Made by a program: the position numbers and the translations under genes
Shown: in pieces, positions 41,390-52,189 of the stretch
How positions within the stretch are numbered: position 1 is the stretch's first letter
Layout: every line of letters starts with the position of its first letter
NCBI GenBank assembly: GCA_025602905.1
Contig: JAHLKI010000012.1
Coordinates: 310,001-374,000, forward strand
From: Phlyctochytrium arcticum
Taxonomy: Eukaryota; Chytridiomycota; Chytridiomycetes; Chytridiales; Chytridiaceae
Length of the DNA stretch: 64,000 bases
Reading direction: 5' to 3'
Notes under the pieces: model-generated
Seen by the model: only the letters and a program-made list of their open reading frames with translations
Told to the model about the DNA's origin: nothing
Databases searched by the model: none

Positions 41390-42110
41390 GCTTTCCGATA
41401 ATTTCCGAGTTCCGGTATGCTCCGACTACGGAGATTTATTAAACTCCGCTGGCCCAGCCGGGCCAGCTGGGTACTCACCGCGACATAGTCATCTATTCCG
41501 TTTTAAGTCGTGAAGCACGTGAAGCATCCTAATGAGAAATGTTTGCAACCAAAAAGGGAAAATTGGTTGAGGCCCCGTGTATGCCAGGTACGCGTAAAAT
41601 GCCAAAATGTTGACCGCAGTTTCGACATGCATTTCGGCGGCCAGGGACATCCACATACGCGATGGACACCAGACGTGGCCAGAAACGGATTCCTGGGACG
41701 ATTTTGATATAATACTTTCTTTTCTTGACAATTTTTGAATGATTGTGGGCAGTCAGGGGTTAATTTTGAGCTCTTTCTGAGATCGACCCCGTGGGAGAAG
41801 AGTGTATTTGGACGGCCAGGGACATGCACATAAGCTCTAAACACCGGACATGGATTTCTTGCTCGATTCTGGAATGGTAATCTCTTCCCTTGATGATGTT
41901 TGAATGACTGTGGGCTGGTTTTTGGTTCTAATGAGATGGACCTCGTGAGAGATGGACGGCCAAGGACATGCGCAGACGCGATAGACATCAGAAGCGGCCA
42001 GAAACGGACTCCTTTGACGATTCTGGTATAATAGTTTCTTTCCTTGATAATGTTTGAATGACTGTGGGCTGCCGATGAATGGTTTTTATGTCTTCCGGAG
42101 AAAAACTCCG
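41390..42110 (+). repeat. Array B of the ~150-bp repeat, with its leading block
   Basis: The leading block at 41390-41490 matches 34110-34210. Repeat landmarks GAATGATTGTGGGC / GAATGACTGTGGGCT occur at about 41738, 41904 and 42055 (spacing about 166 and 151 bp), again with GGCCAGGGACATCCACATACGC and CCCCGTGGGAGAAG inside the units. Similarity to array A is highest over 41490-41710 against 34200-34430. Confidence 0.85.
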
Positions 42111-42828
42111 TGGGAGAAACTTTCAGACACGCCGTGCATGTAGTCTATGTACATCTTAAACATAAAACGCACTGCTGTCTACTACGGCCGATGCCAATTT
42201 TGCTTACAGTTCATCTCCAATCTCTTCACTTTGCAGCTTGTGCAATGATGAATGAAGCGCTGCAATGGACCGTATTTTTGGGTTGGGAAGAATGGCCGCA
42301 CGAAGACAAGCTCTCACCACGTCTACGTCAAGCTTCCCTTCTCTCAAACCGGCAGTCTGGGAAATTGGGTCCCCACAGTCTTTGACCAGCCGGGTAGCGC
42401 GTGAGCACTTGAATGGTCTGAAACTAAGAAACGAAACCAATCCTTTAGCGTCACCGGTATCAGTGCTGGCTGGGTATATCTTCGATTGGGGTTGGAACAA
42501 GGCCGTGAACATGGACTCCTTAGCTGCCTGGTATGAATATTTGCTCTGATGACCCACGTTTGAGGGTTTAAAAACAAGATGACTGCTTGTGGAATGGGAG
42601 ACTGGGAACTTGGAAGAAGTGAAATGTTTTACAACTTTGTTTTACTCCCAGCGAGTGCACTACTACTCGAATCCACAATCAGAACCCAAGGAGCCGGAAA
42701 TGGCTAAGCCGCAACTGACAGGTGTCAGTTGGTAGTCCGTCTCAAACCATTCTCCACAAAGGCCCACTTCCATCCCGACGATATGTATCCAGAAACATCT
42801 CACTTTTTGTCCCGCATTTTTCATCATC
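42111..42828 (+). repeat. Module B spacer unit leading to the BTB copy
   Basis: A single copy of the unit seen twice at 35.2-36.0 kb (landmarks CACGTCTACGTCAAG, AGCCGGGTAGCGCGTGAGCA, TTAGCTGCCTGGTATGAATA). It is followed by the immediate upstream region of the BTB copy (AACTGACAGGTGTCAGTTGG, TATGTATCCAGAAACATCTC), which is also shared with module A. Confidence 0.8.
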
Positions 42829-43949
42829 ATGGTGAAGATTGATCCGAATATTTCTTGGGCAGCGAAGGAAGAAATTATGCGAAAGAAATTCTTCCGTACA
42901 CGGCATTCGGAGCCTGATGAACAGTTGGGAGAAGATTTGTCCGGCGTCCTCATTGAGGTGTACCCCGATGCGAGTGACGGACCGGATACTGACAAGATTG
43001 CCGCTGCACGTATACCAGCACACTCTATGATCCTGGCAAACCGCAGCAAATATTTTTACACTCTTTTCACGAATGGTATGGTTCAGAGTAAGCTTAAGGA
43101 TGAGGACCAAGTTGAGGACAGCGCCGGAAGGAAGGACATCTCGCCATCCGACCGACGGTCAATCAAGTCAAAATCAAAGGAGACCCCTTGCCCGTTGTGC
43201 GTTTCTTAATTGTCACCTTTACAACCAACTTGAATGCAAGGAGGCAAAGTCATGAACTTTGGATACCTGGGAACAAGTACTTCACATCGCGGATGAGTTT
43301 GGGGTTTTGTCTCTTTTTGACAAGGTCTCGATTATTTTGTTGACCTGGATATATTCTGGCCAATCGAAAAACGTCATTAATCTACTTAAGATGGTATGTA
43401 CCGCAGAATGACTTTATCGGGATCAAAACTCATGCAATGTGTCTCCCAATACAGCATACAAATTCTCGAAAGAAACCAGCGAGATTCTCAGGAAAGAGTA
43501 AATTACCGGTGGCTGTTCAAAGAGGAGAAATTCGCAGAAATTCTCACACAGGATGGATGCCGAGAGCTGCTTCTCGAAATGGCTTTGCTCAATAAGGATC
43601 GGTAATAATGTAGCTGATTGTACTCGTAAGATACGTTCCGCGCCCTGTTTTGCTTTGGGTCTATAACGAGTCTCCGAATTTCAGGTTCACATTCGCCACT
43701 GTCTGCAAGAGTAATGAAACTTTTTTCTCAGTCTGTATTTCCAAGAGGGATCGGTGTAGTTTTGGCTTTCGCGCCGACCAGTACGAGCGAACCTATGCAG
43801 TTTACGATCTTATCCTTTTCAAAAAAATACAAACTTTGTGCCATATGACAAATATGGAAGGAAGAATCAACAGACTTCAGATGGAAATGCTTCCAAAAGC
43901 CAGGATATACAAACATGGGCAAAATGCGTTCGAGTTCGCGAAGAGATAA
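42829..43949 (+). pseudogene. BTB/POZ pseudogene 3 (module B)
   Basis: The start MVKIDPNISWAAKEEIM leads into the BTB core (EDLSGVLIEVYPD, KIAAARIPAHSMILANRSKY, TLFTNGMVQSKLKDEDQVED). A short in-frame deletion removes about ten codons after YPDA. A two-base deletion near 43160 (before KIKGDPLPVV) breaks the frame and further indels follow (43210-43260). HIADEFGVLSLFDKVSIILL reads on in a third frame. Both intron positions are kept. Exon 3 (about 43685-43949) is the longest of the family, an open 88 codons beginning RFTFATVCKSNETFFSVCIS, compared with 25 codons in the intact copy. Confidence 0.82.
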
Positions 43950-44184
43950 CTTTGATTTTCGCGCACGTAAAGGTTTATGTCACAGCGATATGTACCTGCT
44001 CTAGAGCTGCATTTGCGAAATGCAATTTTTGCTCAAACCTGCTGTTCAATATCCGGGACATCACAGCTAGTCCCCCATCCGTCTGGCTCAATTCATTTGA
44101 CATTCAAAGGCAAGCTGCATCACCACTGGCTACCCCAACTGACTTGCTGTTGTCAAGATAGTTAAATCCATGATGTTGGGACTG

Positions 44185-44700
44185 GGCACCCTCTCATTTT
44201 TAGACGAAACAGTTGATTGCCCGGCGCTACCCTTACATCAACCCACAAGGGCATGCCTATGTGTTTGCGTAGCAGAAGCATGCCTTCATTACTTGGTTTG
44301 CTACTATAGCTTCTGTCGTGGCGTTTTCCACGCATCAAAATTGCTGGCCACATATAGGACTGTCAATCCCACAATTTTTCCCACGCAATTTACTCCGCAT
44401 TTCCTCCATGACATTCCATGTACCTTTTCCACAGTAAACAATAGTATTATCGCTGATGCAAGGCGGTGGGCGATAAGACACTGATTCGGGGCAAAACTAC
44501 TTGCGTTGGTGGGTTTGACAACTCTACTGGCTCTCCCCAGACATGTCCTCTACGATCTCATCCTCTCATCGATCATCATTTTTCAGATGATTTGAAATAG
44601 CCCGTCAATGTAGACATTCTAAGCCCGAAACGGGTAGATAATTACCGCTTCTGGGACGAAATGCCTGGATAAGGGAGGCATAACAGATTTTTTCCGGGCC
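44185..44700 (+). repeat. Module B spacer units before the EF-Ts copy
   Basis: 44185-44585 matches 38690-39135; 44590-44700 is a shortened form of the EF-Ts-flanking repeat (CGAAACGGGTAG, TGGGACGAAATGCCTGGATA, GAGGCATA). The stretch 43950-44185 before it has no feature I can support. Confidence 0.7.
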
Positions 44701-44869
44701 ATCGGAGTTTTCAGTTGAGAGCTGTCAGGAGCTGTGTCATCGCAAAGGCCTGTTGATGGCTACGCCATCGTCGGCGCGTCGCGACATTTTGACAGCTCCG
44801 ACCACTATAAATTTTGACACTTGGCAATGGTGAAGACCTTGGCGAGCAAGTTCTTCGATATTCAACAAC

Positions 44870-45940
44870 ATGGCAAGCATTGCCCGCTTTCCCCCAGCAT
44901 TGCTATTGCGCAACAGCACCCGTCTGCGTCCAGTCCCTTGGGGATTTTCTCGTCCCGCAATTGCCACCACCCTACGAACATTCACCACAACCCTCCCTCG
45001 GCGCAAAGAAATCCAAGTCAGTCCCAGCAAATTCCTCGAGGCTCTATCCGCCACAGGGGGATCATCTTACAAGGCATGTTTGGAATGGTTGATCAAGGAC
45101 GCGGCTGCGGCGGAGGCCAAGAAGGAGGCCAAGTTGAGCCGAGTCGCTGCCGAAGGCCTATTGGGTCTGTGCCAGAGTGGGAACAACGCAGCGTTGGTGG
45201 AATTCAACTCGGAGACGGACTTTGTGGCGCGGAGTAAAGAGTTTGTGGATTTGGTCCAGCGGACGGCGTTTACCGCCAGTGTGAATGGAGAGGATTTCGT
45301 TAACGACACGCCAGGTTACTTCACCGCCCTGTCAGCGATTGAATTCAATTCACTGCTGGAATGTTCCCTTATGCCCGACCCCGCGGCCCCAGAGCTCCCG
45401 GCCGCTGACCTCCACGGAAAAACGGTCAAAGAGTCCATCCTGGAAACGATCGGAAAGCTGGGCGAGAACATCAGGATGCCACGAGCCCTCGTGACAAATG
45501 CACCCCTCGAAGATCATCAAGACTCGTTTCTCTTTGCTGGAGGCTACGTTCACTCTGCCGACAGTACTTTACCGAGTGGCGTAGGTCGCCTGGGCAGTCT
45601 GGTCGTCCTAGAAGCATTTGTCGAAGAAGGCGAGAAATTTACTGAATCCAAACGGGCCGAATTCACTTCTTTAGCCAAAAAGCTTGCCCAGCACATTACG
45701 CGCTTTTCCCCCTTACTCAGTACAGACCGCGACCTCAACTTCCTAATCAAAAAAGATTTGTTACCCGACGATGCTCGCAACGAAGGCGAATCTGAAGACG
45801 AGTTTAGAGATCGGGTTGTCCTAAACCGTCAGCCATTTTTGTTTGGTGGTGGGTCCGTCGGGGACTTTTTGTGTCAACATGGGGTCCAAGTGTTCGATTT
45901 TGTACGGTGGGAATGTGGGGAAGTGCTTGAGGAGGAGTAG
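44870..45940 (+). CDS. Altered EF-Ts paralogue (module B), truncated, possibly a young pseudogene
   Basis: A complete 356-residue frame closely related to the EF-Ts at 48209 (381 residues). Differences matter. About 13 residues of the UBA-like N-terminal domain, including IIAKLRKQT, are deleted between TTLP and RRKEIQ. That domain contacts EF-Tu. The C-terminal 15 residues are lost because a Lys codon became TAG (EEE-stop where the others continue DNFAEEVSKQAG). The core is kept (FNSETDFVARSKEFVDL; FAGGYVHSADSTLPSGVGRL). Upstream, ACGCCATCGTCGGCGCGTCG and ATGGTGAAGACCTTGGCGAG match module A better than the intact gene. An open frame does not prove function. Confidence 0.7.
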   Translation: MASIARFPPALLLRNSTRLRPVPWGFSRPAIATTLRTFTTTLPRRKEIQVSPSKFLEALSATGGSSYKACLEWLIKDAAAAEAKKEAKLSRVAAEGLLGLCQSGNNAALVEFNSETDFVARSKEFVDLVQRTAFTASVNGEDFVNDTPGYFTALSAIEFNSLLECSLMPDPAAPELPAADLHGKTVKESILETIGKLGENIRMPRALVTNAPLEDHQDSFLFAGGYVHSADSTLPSGVGRLGSLVVLEAFVEEGEKFTESKRAEFTSLAKKLAQHITRFSPLLSTDRDLNFLIKKDLLPDDARNEGESEDEFRDRVVLNRQPFLFGGGSVGDFLCQHGVQVFDFVRWECGEVLEEE

Positions 45941-46344
45941 GATGACTTTGCAGAGGAGGTCTCCAAGCAAGCTGGCCTTGGAATAAAACTAGTAGCTAGT
46001 GATTCTTGTTAGGTTAGAGTATTCATTTGCATTTAGTTCATCAGCTAGTGTAATTCGTGTATCATTCACTCCGTCAAAGAGTCGGAATCCCCCAATTGAT
46101 GTAACAAAATGATTTCAGAGATCCAACCCCCTAGGGATGTAATTAGGCCTCAATGTAGACGATGTAAGCTCAAATAGGGTAGACAGTAGTCTTTGCTGGC
46201 ATGAACTGTTCGCGGTGGGGAGTGTCCGTCGGACCATCGGAAATTTGGAGAGCTGTCAAAACTGCTGCATAATATCCATCAGAACTTGCGCTATGGGTAG
46301 TGCCTGGGTAGTGCTAGCTACAGCAATCCTACTACTGAACTAAT
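45941..46344 (+). repeat. 3' flank of the EF-Ts copy and closing repeat of module B
   Basis: 45941-46075 repeats the 3' flank of the intact EF-Ts gene (GTTAGAGTATTCATTTGCAT, TTCATCAGCT). 46095-46200 is a short copy of the EF-Ts-flanking repeat (GATGTAATTAGGCCTCAATG, GGGTAGACAGTAG). 46215-46270 recalls EF-Ts upstream sequence. The TRMU gene begins its 3' end at 46345. Confidence 0.7.
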
Positions 46345-48046
46345 CTAGAAACTAGGGTCTAAGGAGACAGTGGGAAGAACTCCATCATAAGCCCACTGTC
46401 CTAGTACACTGATGCTGCCACCCCCAAGGCACCGCTCTCCCAGGTACGCTACGACATACTACCAAAATGAGTCCCATGTTAGATTGTATCATACAGTGGT
46501 TATATGGGAATTTACCTGTCCCAGAGCCAATCCGGCCTGCGGATCTCGAAAGCGAAACACGTACGATGTGGGGGTTTTCGGATCTCGATATATCCGGCCG
46601 GGAACTGACGGAGGAATGTTACTTCCAAGAACTCATTGGAACATGAAAGCGAACGACACACAGACCTGGTTCCATGCGATACCGGTGCTTGACGGTAATG
46701 TCGATATACCCGTCATCCTCTAATTCGCTAAAATTTTGTCGACCACTGTTGATCCACGTCCAGTCATTGACAACAACTTCTGATCGAAATAAGGCTGGAT
46801 GTGTTCTGCAAATGCGTAGTTGGGTTAATGGATCGCACAGCCAAAAAATGCGTATATTGATACGTACGGTCCGGGCGCAACATAAATGGTGTTTGATGCC
46901 ATGTCTTTTTCCACGACGTACCACCTGGCGGTCTTCTAGTTAGTCTATGCAACATGGGGCAAAATTCAAACACTTTATGCAGACCGTTCCGTTTCGCCAC
47001 TAATGCGAGCGCGTTGTCCGATGGTGAATCTCGTCATCCCATGATGGTGCCCTTTCCTTTGTCCATCCAAGGAAACGATACTCCCAGGCTTTGGCGCAAT
47101 GTACTCGTCTGAGGAGTTGCCCTGGGGTGTAAGGGCCATAACCGACGTTTCAACTGAGGGCGAGAAACATACCCACAAAGTCGCCAAAATCCCGCTTGCC
47201 GATAAAGCAGATACCCATACTCTCGCGTCGGTCTGCGATCGCCTCAAGACCATTATCTCGTGCGATCCGTTTGATGTCTGATTTGTGATATCCGCCAATA
47301 GGGAACAATGTTCTCGTCAGAGATGCTTCGGGAACAGTGGAAAGATAATACGTCTGGTCTTTTACAGGATCTACGGCTGTCTTGCTGATCAGGTACAAGT
47401 TCCACGAACTGTCAGGTCTGGGAACGAACCCACCTCGAACTAAATGAACACTTCCATCATTCTGCCGCTGTACCCGAGCATAATGCCCAGTAGCAATATA
47501 GTCAGCACCTTCATTCCCCGCTGCAAAGCGATCAAAAAAAGCTCCAAATTTGATGGCTTGATTACAGGCAATGTCCGGGTTGGGTGTATGCCCTCGCGCC
47601 AGATCCGTTATGAAATGGTCAAATACATTGATCCAGTACTCTTTGCAGAAGTCTACCTTATTACATTTATTTAGCCAACCATGTGCTGCACAGACATGGG
47701 TATATAAACTCACTCGCTGGCAGCTAATGTTTAATTGTTTACACACGCGCTGAACGTCCCGCCAGTCGTCTTCGGAGGGGCAGACTCCTCGCTCGTCTCG
47801 TTCATCCCAATTGCGCATAAAGACGCCTGTAACATGGTACCCTTGTTGAAGGAGCAGGTGGGCCGAGACGCTAGAGTCTACTCCCCCCGACATGCCAAGG
47901 ACGACATGTTTGCGTGGTACCCCATAGGCAGGAATTCCACGGGCATGCCGTCGGCCTCCTGTGGACGCATTGCAGCGGTTCTTTGAAGTGCTGGCCGACA
48001 AGGCATTGCGCAGATAGTGAAGGAGATCTCTGGACGGTGCTCGCAT
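46345..48046 (-). CDS. TRMU: Mitochondrial tRNA 2-thiouridylase (TRMU/Slm3)
   Basis: MnmA-family enzyme that adds sulfur to C2 of wobble U34 in mitochondrial tRNAs for Lys, Glu and Gln. Seven exons join in phase: 48046-47714, 47656-47173, 47108-46985, 46924-46868, 46805-46666, 46583-46516 and 46458-46345, for 439 residues (human 421, yeast 417). Features in order: an Arg/Ser-rich presequence, the ATP-pyrophosphatase loop GMSGGVDSS (51-59), catalytic Cys142 in NPDIACNQ, persulfide Cys261 in MGICFIGKRDF, FTIGQRA, WYVVEKD, THPALFRSE, and C-terminal YLGERCLGGGSI. One donor is the weaker GTCTGC (46984). The gene is intact and lies between duplicated modules B and C. Confidence 0.93.
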
Positions 48047-48208
48047 TCCTTTATGGGCCTTCTACGAATTTGGAAGAGCGGGGTTTGCGCTGACGGGGCA
48101 TGTTACCGTCGCAACGTAAAATGAACATTTTGGCCAGCTCCGACAGACAACTCCGACGACGAGTTTTGACAAGATCTTGACGAGCAAGTTCTTCGAATAT
48201 CCAATAAT
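48047..48208. promoter_or_regulatory. Bidirectional upstream region, TRMU / EF-Ts
   Basis: Only 162 bp separate the start codons of two divergent genes of mitochondrial translation. The half near EF-Ts (AGCTCCGAC...GAGTTTTGACA...GACGAGCAAGTTCTTCGA) is also present upstream of both EF-Ts copies, so it was part of the duplicated DNA; the TRMU-proximal half was not. Confidence 0.6.
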
Positions 48209-49354
48209 ATGGCGACCATCGCCCGCTTTCCCCCAACATTGCTATTGCGCAACAGGACTTGTCTGCGATCAGTCCCTTGGGCATCATCTCGTCCCGCAGT
48301 TAGGAACACTCTCCGCACATTCACCACTACCCTCCCCACCCGTGCTTCCCCTGCGACCGCCATAATCGCTAAGCTCCGCAAACAAACCCAATGCAGTATC
48401 AGCAAAGCCCGTGAGGCTCTGGCGGCCTCAGGAGGATCATCGTTCGAAGCCGCCTTGGAATGGCTGGAAAAGGACGCAGCGACGGCGGGAGCCAAGAAGG
48501 CAGCCAAGTTGGGTAGCCGAGTCGCTGCCGAAGGGTTGTTGGGTCTGTGCCAGGTTGGGAACAAAGCAGCATTGGTGGAATTCAACTCGGAAACAGACTT
48601 TGTGGCTCGGAGTAAAGAGTTTGTGGATCTGGTGCAGCGGACGGCGGTGACGTCTAGTCTGATGGGAGAGGATTTCGCTAAAGAGCCACTGGTTGCTTTC
48701 CTCCTCGATATCGATACTGATCCATTGCTGGAATGTCCCCTTCTACCCGACCCCGCTGCTCCAGCACTCCCTGCTGCCGAATTTCAAGGAAAGACTGTCA
48801 AAGAGTCCATCTTGGAAACGATCGGAAAGCTGGGCGAAAACATCAAAATGCGACGAGCCCTCGTGACAAATGCACCCGACGAGGACTTTCGAGGCTCGTT
48901 TCTCTTTGCGGGAGGCTACGTGCACTCTGCCGATAGTTCATTACCCAGCGGTGTAGGCCGGCTGGGCAGTCTGGTTGTCCTAGAATCGTTTGTCAACCCA
49001 GGCGAGAAGTTGACTGAAGCCGAACGGGCCAAAGCCACTGATCTGGCCAAAAAGCTTGCTCAACACATTACGGGCTTTTCCCCCACTTTCAAGACAGAAG
49101 AGGAACTGGATCACTTTATCAAAAAAGATTTATTATCCGACACTGCTCGCAACGAAGGCGAATCTGAAGACGAGTTTAGGGACCGAGTCGTCTTGGATCG
49201 GCAGCCATTCTTGTTTGGTGGGGGCTCGGTAGAGGAAGTATTGAGCAAGCATGGGGCCGAGGTGGCAGATTTTGTCCGGTGGGAATGTGGGGAGGGTATT
49301 GAGAAGAAGGAGGATAACTTTGCAGAGGAAGTTTCGAAGCAAGCTGGCCTTTGA
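48209..49354 (+). CDS. TSFM: Mitochondrial elongation factor Ts, intact copy
   Basis: EF-Ts regenerates EF-Tu-GTP in mitochondrial translation. The intronless 381-residue frame has a presequence rich in Arg, Ser and Thr (1-45), a UBA-like N-terminal domain (about 51-90: IIAKLRKQTQCSISKAREAL, ALEWLEKDA), the nucleotide-exchange motif TDFV (129-132, in FNSETDFVARSKEF), and the two-lobed core (VKESILETIGKLGENI; FLFAGGYVHSADSSL; HITGFSPTF; EDEFRDRVVLDRQPFLFG). It is the only one of three copies in the window with a complete frame and both ends. Many budding yeasts lack EF-Ts, so its presence fits an early-diverging fungus or filamentous lineage. Confidence 0.93.
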   Translation: MATIARFPPTLLLRNRTCLRSVPWASSRPAVRNTLRTFTTTLPTRASPATAIIAKLRKQTQCSISKAREALAASGGSSFEAALEWLEKDAATAGAKKAAKLGSRVAAEGLLGLCQVGNKAALVEFNSETDFVARSKEFVDLVQRTAVTSSLMGEDFAKEPLVAFLLDIDTDPLLECPLLPDPAAPALPAAEFQGKTVKESILETIGKLGENIKMRRALVTNAPDEDFRGSFLFAGGYVHSADSSLPSGVGRLGSLVVLESFVNPGEKLTEAERAKATDLAKKLAQHITGFSPTFKTEEELDHFIKKDLLSDTARNEGESEDEFRDRVVLDRQPFLFGGGSVEEVLSKHGAEVADFVRWECGEGIEKKEDNFAEEVSKQAGL

Positions 49355-49772
49355 GAAAGAATGAGTATATGGTGATTCTTGTTAGTTTAGAGTATTTATT
49401 TGCATTTAGTTCATCAGCTGTACAGTAGTTGTAATCCATACATTAGCAGCCCTGTACTTTACCTGTTCATGTATATCCCATCACCCGAATGTCAGTTTCT
49501 ATCATATCTCCACCTTCATTCGTTCATCTCTTTAAAGTGCTGTCCTATAAAACTCCTAGTATATAGCTCATCAACCAACGATCGAACTTTGTCACTTTGA
49601 TGTGCTCCACGCCCACAGCTTAGGGTTCGAGCGGGAAGTTCAGGAGAAAGCCGGGAGGAAGTGAGAGCCTTTTCCCCAGTTTCCCCCGTGGCCTGCCGCT
49701 GCGGTTTTCCCTACGGCTCGAATCCTTTTTGGCAGTAGATCTGTGAAGCAACTCGCAAGTAGAAAGCAAGCA
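49355..49772. promoter_or_regulatory. Intergenic between EF-Ts and the TMEM135-like gene
   Basis: 418 bp with the EF-Ts 3' UTR (its first ~90 bp are shared with the two other EF-Ts copies) and the TMEM135-like upstream region. A GC-rich part at 49620-49730 and an in-frame non-ATG extension from 49743 precede the chosen ATG at 49773. Confidence 0.45.
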
Positions 49773-52042
49773 ATGGCACCGCCGCCGCCCAGCGTTACTA
49801 TGGCGAGCGCAGGCAGTGAGGAGGGAGATCAGAGTGTCAAGCATGAACAAACAGCACCAACAGTTCTAGCCCCCTTTGGAGGAGAAGATATGGAGGACGC
49901 CGGGCAAGAGGACGGAGAATGCTATGAAGGGATGGGCGAAATGGAAGAGTCTGAGGATTTAGAGGACGGAGCAGTCACGCCCACGCCGCATTCTTTGTTG
50001 GCTCACACCAGAAATAACACAACAACGACAACGAAAAGCACGGGCCCGGCCGCCGTTGTCGTTGCGCAGGCTCTTTTGGCACTTCCCTCACAATCAGAAC
50101 TCAAAAACAATAACGATACCCCACACGAACCCAAAATGGCCTCGGTCGCAGCGTCGAAACCGCCAACGACGGTGCTGGAGAAACGTCCGGCACTACGGGA
50201 CGCCATGACGCTGGTTGCTTCGCCAGTGTCCTTGTCACCCCCACAACTCACATCACCCACGACGACGAACCGAGAAGCCTTGTTTGTTCCGCCCTTCAAA
50301 GCCTCATTTACTCGCATCTTGATTTCGGCGCTCAAAGCATATTTTTCGGGATATGCGGTTGCGACCGTCCCCAGTGTCGTTTCACTCATTATAAAGACCA
50401 TCTCGGGTGGACCGGGGACCACGAAGAATCCTGCGGCCGCGAAAGCTCGTCTGACCTTTTTGGCCACAAGTCTCATCAAACTCCTGACCCGGTCGTTCCG
50501 GGCTCGACTGCCGTGGTTCTTTCTCGTCCTCATTGGTGGATTCCGGCTCTTTGATCGGTTGTTTTGGGATATTGCCCGCTATGTCAAGTGGAAGCCATTG
50601 GACGGAAACACGACCGTGATGTGGGACGGCAAGCATCGGGCATTGGATGTGAGCCGGCGAAGATTATCGGGCAGTCCACCGGTGGTCGTTGTTGGATCAG
50701 TACTTGCGGAAGAAATTGAGATTGAGGGTGTGCCCAAGGCCGCTGAAGAGGATGTTTTGAGTGATACTAAAACCGTAGTCCCAGGAAATGTGTTGCAAAT
50801 GGAACCTTTGGATATTGCGCGCAGTGGTACAAGTAGCGATGTCAATAATACCCTGACTGCAGAAAACAAAATTGTGCAGTTGCGACTTCAAGAAATGCAG
50901 CAGCGTCAAGCAGCCAAAGACCGGGATAAGGATTTGGCCCGCCACATTATTCCTCCCGCCCGCAACATTCTCTCTCCAACCTTTTTTGCCGGCGCGACTG
51001 CCAGTGCCTTGGCTCTTCTAATCATTGAACCGGCCCGCCGGGCCGACTTTGCCCTGTTTACATTGGTCCGAGCAGCCGACTCTCTTACAGCGTTCCAGAG
51101 CCACAAAATCAAGAGCTCACTGAATGGATGGGTTCCACCGTTTTTGCTGAATAACATGGATACGGCCGTGTTTGTGACGTGCTGCTCCCAGATTATGTTT
51201 TGTTGGTTCTTCTAGTAAGTGTCTGTTGTGTTTTTTGAGCAGGGCCAGGATGGGAAAAGGCTGACTAATTTTCTTTCCTGCGCAGCCCTGAAGCACTACC
51301 AAGAAACTATGTCAAGTGGATCGCGCAAATGTCACGGATGGATCCCGCCCTTCTCGAGGCCGTTAAACTCTTTGGCCTGGGCAAATTGCAGTATGGAAAG
51401 GACACGGGGTATGCCCACCTCGTTGGCGACTATGCCGAAAAGCATGGGCACGGTTTCGCCGCCGGTGACCCCGTTAATGGGTTCATTTCTTGCACGCTCA
51501 TCCATTGTGGAGTTGTGGGCTGCTGGACCCACCTCGTCAAGACGTGGCAAAGTGGGTTCCTTGACGCCCTTAAAATCTATATCCCAGTGCATCTCCTCCC
51601 CGCCCTCCTCTTTCACCGCCAACGTTTCTTGTCAAAACAGTTTCCCACGACCCTCTTGCACGTCGCGACCGGTGCTCTCCGCTCATCCACCTTCCTAGCC
51701 ACCTTCATCACCAATGTCTGGCTCCCCATCTGCCTGGTCCGCAACTTGACCCACACCGATACCAAACTCGGCCCCACCCTCGGAGCCATCCTCTCTGGTT
51801 TCTCCCTCCTCCTAGAACGTAAATCTCGCCGCCGAGAAATCGGGTTATACTGTATCCCCAAAGCTTTGGAATCAACCTGGTGGCGCGTTACTCATGCCAT
51901 GGGCGTGGCGGGCATCCGTATCCCCGGTGGGGAGATTGCCATGTTTGCGATGGGAATGGGGTACTTGATGAGTGCGTACCAGTATCATCACAAGGCGCTT
52001 CGTCCTGCCGTCCGCGGGTTACTGGGATTCTTTCTGGTTTGA
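49773..52042 (+). CDS. TMEM135-like membrane protein
   Basis: TMEM135-family proteins are multi-pass membrane proteins linked to mitochondria and peroxisomes, with a distant Tim17/22/23-like fold. Exons 49773-51214 and 51286-52042 join in phase (TA|C) to 732 residues. The first ~180 residues are acidic and Ser/Thr/Ala-rich. Hydrophobic segments and family-like text follow: FTRILISALKAYFSGYAVAT, FFLVLIGGFRLFDRLFWDI, GATASALALLIIEPARRADF. Then comes the junction CWFFYPEALPRNYVKWIAQM followed by LLEAVKLFGLGKLQYGK. The second half has CTLIHCGVVGCW, LPICLVRNL and a final membrane hairpin (IAMFAMGMGYLMSAYQYH). A scrap of this gene lies in module A. Family membership is from the motif around YVKWI and the KLQYGKDTG stretch. 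Confidence 0.72.
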
Positions 52043-52189
52043 TGTTTGTGTTGTTGTTGTTGCGCGGACTCTTGTCTTTTTCTTTTACCTTATACATAGC
52101 TTTTTTGTTTCATTGATGAGGATGATCTATGCCATCCTTCAAATATACGGTTGCTTGATCGAATTTTTCGCCTCCAATGATCTGCCATT

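Noticed and set aside
49690..49740. GGCTCGAATCC, which resembles a tRNA T-arm
   Set aside because: No A-box, anticodon stem or acceptor stem can be paired around it; no tRNA is supported anywhere in the window.
50003..50533. A 176-residue minus-strand frame within the TMEM135-like gene
   Set aside because: It is antisense to coding sequence with clear membrane-protein character on the plus strand.
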